DNA of 64,000 nt, from positions 8,339,001-8,403,000 of the forward strand of contig JARFIW010001480.1 in the NCBI GenBank assembly GCA_036346225.1, in the 5' to 3' direction. Made by a program: the position numbers and the translations under genes. Source of the stretch: Platerodrilus igneus (Eukaryota > Arthropoda > Insecta > Coleoptera > Lycidae). Of this stretch, positions 57,521 to 64,000 are shown piece by piece (the first letter of the stretch is position 1; the number at the start of each line of letters is the position of its first letter). The notes beneath the pieces are model-generated. The model was not told the origin of the DNA, made no database searches, and saw only the letters and a program-made list of their open reading frames with translations.

Positions 57521-58180
57521 ATTATTGAATTTCCTTTAAATAAAAACAGATTTAATAAGGAATTTGCTCTTATTAAACAAATAGCGAATTACAATGGTTT
57601 CTCTTCTGATATTATAGATAATATTTTTAGAAAGTGTAAAAATAGGATCAACATCCGTAAATCAACGACTTTGCAATCAACCACCTCTAACGATAATGTT
57701 AAATATGTTAAACTTCCATTTCACAAAACCACAAAGGGTCTTGATCAAATATTCAAACAGTGTAATTTCAAAATTGCTTTCACTAATACTAATAAAATTA
57801 AAGATTTGCTAGGTAATCCAAAAGACAAGGTAGAAAAATTGCAAAAGTCGGGGATTTATGAAATTAGTTGTGCAGGGCCAGGGTGTTTTCAAAAATATAT
57901 TGGTCAGACCAAGAGGAATATAACAACAAGATTTAAAGAACACATTGCTCACTTCAAATATGGTAAATGTGAAAGGCCTCAGGTCGCCAAACATATATTT
58001 GAAACCAGCCACCCCGTTAAACTAGAAAATGTTAAATTGTTAAAAGCGGTACCAACGTTTCCCTCCTTAAATGCCTATGAATCAATTAAAATTGTTAAAC
58101 ATAAAGGACCCCTCTTAAACACCGATAAAGGGCCAATAGCGCCATCTGCTTTGCTTTCCCTATTGGTCAACAACCAATGA
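57521..58180 (+). pseudogene. Penelope-like GIY-YIG endonuclease domain
   Basis: After the RT thumb (NFPLNKNRFNKEFALIKQIA), the frame 57671-58180 (169 codons, stop TGA) has FHKTTKGLDQIFKQCNFKIA, SGIYEISCAGPGCFQKYIGQ (GIY at residues 61-63, YIG at 76-78), TKRNITTRFKEH (catalytic Arg, His), ERPQVAKHIFETSH and NAYESIKIVKHKGPLLN (catalytic Glu). This is the nuclease that nicks the target for Penelope-like elements; it is a different nuclease class from the LINE endonucleases elsewhere in the window. All catalytic residues are present, and this domain itself is uninterrupted. Confidence 0.93.
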
Positions 58181-58274
58181 GAAAGCAAGATTAAATTGGT
58201 TCCGCTTCAGTAGATTTAGAATTAGTATAAATTAAGTAGATTTAAGTTATAATGTCACAATTCACTTGTTTGTT

Positions 58275-58402
58275 GTTGAGAACACCAGCCTGCGGGTGAG
58301 GAGAATATCCTCGATAGTGTTTAAAGCAACAATATAGTAAATTATAGGTTGGGAAAGTTCACTTCAGCCTAAGTGGTGAGGAGAATATCCTCTGAAGTGT
58401 TC
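58275..58402 (+). repeat. Two related hairpins in the Penelope-like 3' region
   Basis: The unit gaggagaatatcctc occurs at 58298-58312 and 58378-58392, each a gagga/tcctc stem with loop gaata. In the second, an outer 8-bp stem cacttcag/ctgaagtg (about 58361-58368 and 58392-58399) encloses it; in the first an aacac/gtgtt pairing (58281-58285, 58317-58321) plays that role. A duplicated structured RNA element upstream of the hammerhead-like motif. Confidence 0.65.
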
Positions 58403-58462
58403 CAGAACAACAGGTAATTATTATTATGATGGTTTTTTTTTTGTTTTTTTTTAAAGAGGTTT

Positions 58463-58507
58463 CCTACTGATGATGACCACATAGTGGTCGAAATACGTAT
58501 CTAGTAA
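58463..58507 (+). ncRNA. Hammerhead-like ribozyme motif of the Penelope-like element
   Basis: Core ctgatga (58467-58473) and gaaa (58490-58493) flank a perfect 6-bp stem II, gaccac/gtggtc with loop ata. Stem III is the minimal palindrome tacgta (58494-58499), followed by the cleavage-site-like tc (58500-58501). Stem I can form from cta (58464-58466) with tag (58502-58504). One extra base (t, 58474) sits between the first core and stem II, so activity is uncertain. Hammerhead motifs with very short stem III are established features of Penelope-like termini. Confidence 0.7.
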
Positions 58508-58562
58508 TTTAAATATTTTTTGTGGTTAAGGGTTTTTATTTAATTTTATCTAACAATAATAA

Positions 58563-59349
58563 TCCAGAGGGTGATGACAATAATTTAAATGTAATAATTC
58601 AAGCGCGTGGATAGATAATATTTCAAATGGGTATGTAATAATTCCGAATTGGTGGAGAATAATTTCCAATACGAATGGATAGTATAATAATGCATGGAGA
58701 ATTCTAATTGATGTTAGTTAATAATGGATGCGTCGATAATTTTGGTTGCGAGAAGGAAATAAAGAAGCACACAGACCAGGTTAGATCTTTTTAGTTTTAA
58801 GACATTTTTTTATTTGAATTTGAATATTGAATTGATTAATTAATTTAAAATAGTGTAACAGAGTCAGCAACGAACTTTTGCCTACGTTGAAAGTACGTAA
58901 TATAATAAAGGGGTTTCGAACGTTCCAGGCTTCTTTGAAAATAAAAGAATAGTTTTTGGTGACTTTAGATTGATGGCAAAACATATAAATTTTTGAGACA
59001 AATAAGACTTATAACATTGATTGATTGAAAAGTGTATTTTATTAATTTTCAAAACCTGTACATAATATTTGTTTTCATTATATGGAATTGAATTAACTTC
59101 ATTTTATAATTCAAAATAAAAGCTAGTCGATGCAGAATAATAAAATTTGTGGGAGTGTAACTTGATTGAGATAAACACAGAGAAGTGGAGTTATAAGTAG
59201 AATACGCCATTGATATCGAGTACGGCGTTATCAAATCAAGTTTTGTTATTGGTCGACACAAGGTCGGTCCACGAATAATTGTGAGAGTATCGTAGCATAA
59301 TTAATATGCGACCCAACGTCGGGGCACGATAGTTCCTGTAGGTTCATAG

Positions 59350-59350
<1 letters not shown>
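58563..59350. other. No gene seen; A-rich repeat-like spacer
   Basis: Begins with the repeat interrupted by the Penelope insertion (aataatt-rich words to ~58700), then AT-rich sequence. Short minus frames have no motif. Confidence 0.4.

Positions 59351-59390
<40 letters not shown>
59351..59390. repeat. (TA)n microsatellite
   Basis: Continuous TA run of about 40 bases. Confidence 0.9.
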
Positions 59391-59392
<2 letters not shown>

Positions 59393-60339
59393 CGTGTAAG
59401 TTATAGGTTAAGAGAGATAGATAGGTCAAGAAAATAAGTTTGTAACGACCGTGTATATAGAAAATAGGAATAATTTATTTACGCGCCAAATTAATTAGTT
59501 TTGACATCACAACAGACGGAGAATAGCATTGTATTAATAAATCGGAATGTTAAATTTGCATAAGTGTAGAAGCTTTGTAGTACGTGAAAACTCAAGGAGG
59601 ATACGAATAGAATCAGTTGTAATATTTTAAAGGTTGTAAATCAAGCACATCAAATAATAAAGAAAGCTTTTGAGTATAAAATCAATAATGTAAACGTATT
59701 TTTTTTCACTTAACTAAACAAAGCGTTCGTTAAATACAAATCCTAAGAAATTCTATACGTTGAACACATGGAAAATACGATTTCAAACGGACAGTTGGTT
59801 TAGAGAAAAGCCTGACAGATAAATAAACAAGTTCAAGGAACTTGAATGTACGTTGGAATATAATTCTGTAGAAATTTAGTTAACCGTCGATGCGACGGCT
59901 ACGAAAACAACAGGTGGTTTGAAACCAAGTTGAGACGGCATATCGATAGCATAAGCGAGACGAGGAAAACACATAAATGTTGGGTAAAACACTCGTTTAA
60001 AGTACGCGACAAAATTTAAAGGTCAACCACAATATCGATTTTATGTTGCTTGAGTGGGATTATAAAAGAGACAACGAATATGAGTTAGACGAGGTAAGGT
60101 AGTTGAAGGCTAGACCTAAGAATGGGAGAAATGTGTGTGATTGGCTGAGTGCTAGGGGGTGAGAGAATATTTCAAGAAGAACGCGACGGTTGTATTTTGT
60201 TAACCAGTGTTTCGGACTAAAGCGACGATGGAATGAGAATTCTAAGTTTTACAAAGTTCGTTGGATATAAAATTTTCAGAATCGGTTACGGTAGGGGGGC
60301 TTTTCGTTTGAAATAGAGGGCAGGAGGTGTGTATTGACC

Positions 60340-60735
60340 ATTATAAATACACGAGAAGACCTGGTAGGGCTCTCTTACTTCGCTTATCTCTTTGACTTCG
60401 CTTAGCTCTTTGACTACACTGAGCTCTTACTTGACTTTCTTCTACGGTAACATCCAAGTGTAAAATTTTATAAATGGTATTAGTGCAGTCCGTCGAAAGT
60501 TAATTAAAAGTGTGAAAAGCACTCACTTTACCGAACGAACAACCGTTTGTCTTCGATGTCCATGAGCAAGTGTCGGTCACTACTCCTTTTTCAACTTAAT
60601 TTGACAGACACAAAGGAGGTTTTATGACAGGATATAACGGGACAAAAGATGACAGCTTTACTATTTGATTTACAACCACGAATTTACAATGACTTAAAAT
60701 TAACCACGAAAACGTGCGACAAAGAGACTAAACAT
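60340..60735 (+). repeat. Dispersed repeat family R, copy c (right half), with upstream TATA-like region
   Basis: 60525-60730 matches 17620-17830 (ttaccgaacgaacaacc, ttttcaactta, tgacaggatataa, ctttactatttgatttaca, acttaaaattaacca, caaagagac). Upstream, tataaata (60345) and repeated ctctttgac/acttcgctta words suggest a promoter region. The left half seen in copies a and b is replaced here by unrelated sequence. Confidence 0.65.
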
Positions 60736-62170
60736 GTTTTTACAAAGCTGTTTTATTGTAAGTGCATTTTTAAACTGATAACATAATAGGATGAGAACTA
60801 CTGTATAAATTTAGAAAATGTAAAATCTTGAAAAAATGTAAAACAAAGTAGGTCAGTATTCACGGAATGACATTGCTATTTTGCTGAGAAATTTCTACTA
60901 TACCATATTCTAATTACGTGTCGTAATTAGCTTTTCAACTTTACTAGAATGAAAACAAATCGTTTCAGAGTATTTCACAGATTAGAAGATTAACAATTAA
61001 TCTTATTAAAAACAAATCTAAAATGCAGGCTTCCAACAAGCTTTTATTTGCTCACTTCATAACTAATCCAATTAAATTTGCTTTAATTGTATTTAAAACG
61101 AGTACTTTGTACTTTTTTGTCCATTAAACGCGGTAACTACCGTGAGGTTTCTATTTGCATCCATATTTAAAGAAACTTCGTCTCAACTGTTTAAAAATTA
61201 AAACTAATACTAGGCAATTCCCTGTAATATTCGTATTTGTCTGAAATGCTTATATAGAATTACTGTTCATAACCAGCATGTACTTAACTACTTTTAAAGT
61301 GACTTGATCTTTTTGATCTGGAATTGTAACACACCCTCGAGCAAGCCATGTTTTATAATGTGAAAGATTCCGTGAGTTTACACTAGATTGCATGTAATTT
61401 ATTAATGTTCTTGGAAGATAGAACGTCTACATTGTAACGTATTATGGCATAACGGCGAAAATTCCTAGGGCGCACTAAATTAAAAAGCATCATATTAATT
61501 GTTCTCATAAAATAATCAATTCCAACAGCTTTTAATGATGCTACATATAAATCATAATTTGATTCCTACACTAGTGTAGAAGGAGAGAAACAAACATGAA
61601 CATATACATTCCGCGCCTAAAAGATTGTTTAGAACAAAACAATATAAATCCATTTAGTACCTGAAGGATCATTGTTTAAAACAAAACAAAATACACCCAA
61701 CCTAAATCTATTACATGTATATAAACAACTCGAAATACCCTTACTACTACTGCCAAAACAAGACATTTAAAAGAGAAACTTAAGGATGCAAAGCGCAAAG
61801 GGACATAGGATGACTACACCGGACATCGCATCTTCAGTCAAGCGTTGACGCAATCCAGTTAATTTAAAATAAATATATAACATCAACAATGCTATGATAA
61901 ACAAACTCCAAGGTTAGGGACCGACATGGACATTACATAAAATAAAAACCACAAAAAAATAATTGATTGTAATCGACCGTTCATCTTGAATATTTTATTT
62001 TCCAACAGAGAAAGCGTCTTAACACACGAAGAATTTTATTCGTCTTCATCCCTAAATTTGTTACAGAATGGGAGGAATTATCTGAAATCGTATTTGAATT
62101 TCTTAAATTCATTCATCTTAAAACCAAATGTACACGATATTCTTAATATTTGACCTATATCATACTGTAG
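60736..62170. other. No gene seen
   Basis: AT-rich, with a 14-bp perfect palindrome ctacactagtgtag near 61567. Nothing else recognised. Confidence 0.35.
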
Positions 62171-62172
62171 AG

Positions 62173-62310
62173 TCAATTGGCCTGCCTCTGGCGAGAGTAA
62201 TAACATTAGAACGTAAACGAAGCGTTGGTACACAAAAGATAATTGATAGTCCCTGCAGCGCGGATCTCTTGATTGACAGGTACAAGACTGCATCTAAAAG
62301 ATTACAATAG
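62173..62310 (+). CDS. Candidate terminal exon or retroelement ORF end, unknown
   Basis: An AG acceptor (catactgtag, ending 62172) precedes an open stretch reading SIGLPLARVITLERKR, SVGTQKIIDSPCSADLLIDR, YKTASKRLQ and TAG at 62308-62310. It is GC-richer and more protein-like than its flanks. About 450 bases downstream is ataataaagag (62758), a good poly(A) signal. It may be the last exon of a plus-strand gene or the end of an ORF followed by an LTR-like 3' region (gttagttagtcagttg, 62402). Family not recognised. Confidence 0.3.
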   Translation, partial: SIGLPLARVITLERKRSVGTQKIIDSPCSADLLIDRYKTASKRLQ

Positions 62311-62436
62311 GTATATTCTAAATGTTATATACATAATTTCTGATACGTTTTAGAATAATCTAGAGGTTTTGAATATGTATTTAAGTTGTTGTGAAATGAG
62401 CGTTAGTTAGTCAGTTGTAATTCATGCTTTGTTATT

Positions 62437-62489
62437 AGTTCTGATCGCAATTTTGATTACGTACGAGTTCTGATTGAAGTTTTGATTAC
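62437..62489 (+). repeat. Short tandem direct repeat (24 bases, twice)
   Basis: agttctgatcgcaattttga and agttctgattgaagttttga, each continuing ttac, start at 62437 and 62466. Lies between the candidate exon 62173-62310 and the poly(A) signal. Confidence 0.6.
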
Positions 62490-62810
62490 AGTATATTCCA
62501 GTTTAAAGCTTTGAAAGATGTGATACAAATTACTGTTGATATAAATTAATTATAGTGCTTCATGTATAAATTAATAATTAGTGCTTAGATAGTTAATTGC
62601 ACTGTTTCGCTATTAATTAATTAAGAAGATAGAATAGTAGTTTAAGAAGCTAGTAATTGTTCTGTTAGCGATTGCCTGAAAGTAAATTATTGTGAAAGAT
62701 TTTAGAGAATTTCATTGTAGCTACGAGTTTTTAAGAAATCTTGTATAATCAGTGTGATAATAAAGAGCATTGTTTGTGCAAATAGTTTTCCTTCCAATAC
62801 AAAATAGAAT

Positions 62811-64000
62811 TGAAATATACAGGGAGCCCCATAACTAATAAAAACATGCCGCAAATGTATTAATAGATCGAAAGAGATTTGATTAACAAACGTGCCTTAG
62901 TAAAATGTTAAACGTAAATAAGATATAGAGTGCTACATATGAAATATAACTTTTTAAATTAGTAAAAATTGGAAAACAATTGAATACATTAAACTCAAAA
63001 TTGGTATAATTTAAATTTTTGAATGCGAGAAATCAGAATTTATTATCACTTGTAATAGCACTTTTAGAGGGCGCTAGTTATACAGATCGAATATGTTGAA
63101 TCCACACAAATATTTTTACTCCTTTCTTACGGTATTCCGTGCAGACAAGAAAGAAAAGTAAAGTAAACTAAGAAAATCGCCCGCACCGAATACCGCAACA
63201 AAACAAGAAAATCAAAAGAATTAATGCTGCATTAGATAAAAATGTCGTAGAATGGGTGGGTCACACAGAAAGAAACATAGGAAACCTCAGGAAGTAGATT
63301 CATTACAAATCTTTAGTTAACAAACATGGTATCAAAAACAATACTTACAAAACGAACATTTACGTAAGGTCCTGTTAAACATGATATAAACGAAAATGTC
63401 AACTCGCATATAACACAACATAACTGCAAAATATACATAAAATTTAAACAAATATCAATTAGGGATTATTTCCCAGTCACAGTAAGTCTCAAAATATAAA
63501 TAACAAGTACATGTATACTTACACAATGTTTCCAGCTCTAAATAAAGAAAATTAGACATACCATATACACTAATACAAAGTTGTTTACCTGTTACTTACT
63601 GAAGTGCACTTCCTGAAAGTAATAGAGTAACCCTAAACTGAAGGTAACCAAATGTTAAACTTATTCTAGCTTATTAGTAAGCTATTTCTTGATGTTAGCA
63701 TCTCCTAAGTCTTATGTTAAAGTAAGTAAAAATGCATCAACGCGAGCTTATGTTTATCTTAATTGTGACTTGAAAACAATCGCGTAGTCACTTCGTACAC
63801 TGACATGTGAAAGTGAATTATACAACCGCAGTCTGTAATTTATTGTGCCATAATTACGAGTAAGAAAGAAACTAGAGCACTGGTGTGGTTATCAACCATA
63901 AAAAAAAATAACTAGGTTTCATAGAAAAGAGCGGAGTTTGTGTGCAAAAGAGGAGTAGCTACCTTCCGAGGGGACTATTCGCTCAGTATGTAACATATCG
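62811..64000. other. No gene seen; one tacaggg-type repeat start
   Basis: A tacagggagccccat word at 62818 resembles the tacagggtg family. The remainder to the window end is AT-rich without recognised features. Confidence 0.35.

Larger units (their letters stand above)
56962..58548 (+). mobile_element. Penelope-like element, 5'-truncated, with 14-bp target-site duplication
   Basis: It contains the C-terminal part of a Penelope RT, a GIY-YIG endonuclease and a 3' region with two hairpins and a hammerhead-like motif. The flanks carry tctaacaataataa on both sides (56948-56961 and 58549-58562), a 14-bp target-site duplication that sets the insertion limits. The protein starts abruptly at LFPSVPIPRTLTYL (about 56972), where intact members read SLF.x.P, so the insertion is 5'-truncated in the RT. 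Orientation is plus, antisense to sm. Confidence 0.92.

Noticed and set aside
61567..61580. 14-bp palindrome ctacactagtgtag
   Set aside because: Isolated short palindrome in AT-rich DNA, expected by chance at this scale.
1..64000. tRNA, rRNA or CRISPR features
   Set aside because: No cloverleaf-compatible A/B box pair, rRNA block or regularly spaced repeat array was seen by eye.

Overview
This looks like nuclear DNA of an arthropod, most probably an insect with a large, repeat-rich genome. It is AT-rich and gene-poor, has long introns, and is dominated by decayed transposable elements of types typical of insects: RTE-type and CR1/jockey-type LINEs, a Penelope-like element, a Crypton-type tyrosine recombinase, hAT and Tc1/mariner-type transposases, and LTR fragments. 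I saw no prokaryotic operon, tRNA, rRNA or CRISPR. The species cannot be named from what I can see.

Host gene. The one clear host gene is an hnRNP L / Drosophila smooth (sm) homologue on the minus strand. Four exons with consistent phases and usable splice sites are visible: 33369-33125, 33070-32738, 19607-19400 and the terminal coding exon 12725-12592 (stop TAA at 12594-12592). They encode the C-terminal half (third and fourth RRM regions). The 5' exons are not visible and probably lie beyond the right edge, so much or all of 33.4-64 kb may be one or more introns of the same gene (inference). Introns of about 6.7 kb and 13.1 kb separate the last three exons.

Layout. 0.46-3.3 kb: CR1/jockey-type LINE remnant (minus). 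3.3-3.85 kb: tail fragment of an RTE-type LINE. 4.1-5.1 kb: Crypton-type tyrosine recombinase remnant (minus). 6.24-6.42 kb: small GC-richer ORF, possibly a terminal exon. 9.1-10.9 kb: two CA-microsatellite blocks around unexplained sequence. 12.6-33.4 kb: the sm exons, with introns holding a Tc1/mariner-like transposase, an OTU protease relic, three LINE RT fragments, one hAT relic and an internally deleted RTE copy. 34.2-36.3 kb: second hAT relic. 37.7-38.1 kb: possible gypsy-type LTR/PBS/Gag start, interrupted by the first long RTE copy (38.1-42.3 kb). A second long RTE copy is at 48.1-52.3 kb. 53.5-60.7 kb: TA-rich repeats, a near-perfect inverted repeat, and a 5'-truncated Penelope-like element with a GIY-YIG nuclease and a hammerhead-like RNA motif, flanked by a 14-bp target-site duplication. 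61-64 kb: mostly unassigned, with one candidate terminal exon or retroelement 3' end.

Most interesting. The RTE-type family carries a head-to-tail series of three diverged copies of its own 3' end after the ORF stop. The arrangement is shared by three separately inserted copies, two of them with good target-site duplications (10 and 9 bp). The repeated tails contain a nested RNA hairpin whose pairs are largely kept by compensating changes. One of the copies (27.8-29.5 kb) has lost almost all of its ORF yet has its own target-site duplication, so it looks like a mobilised non-autonomous derivative.
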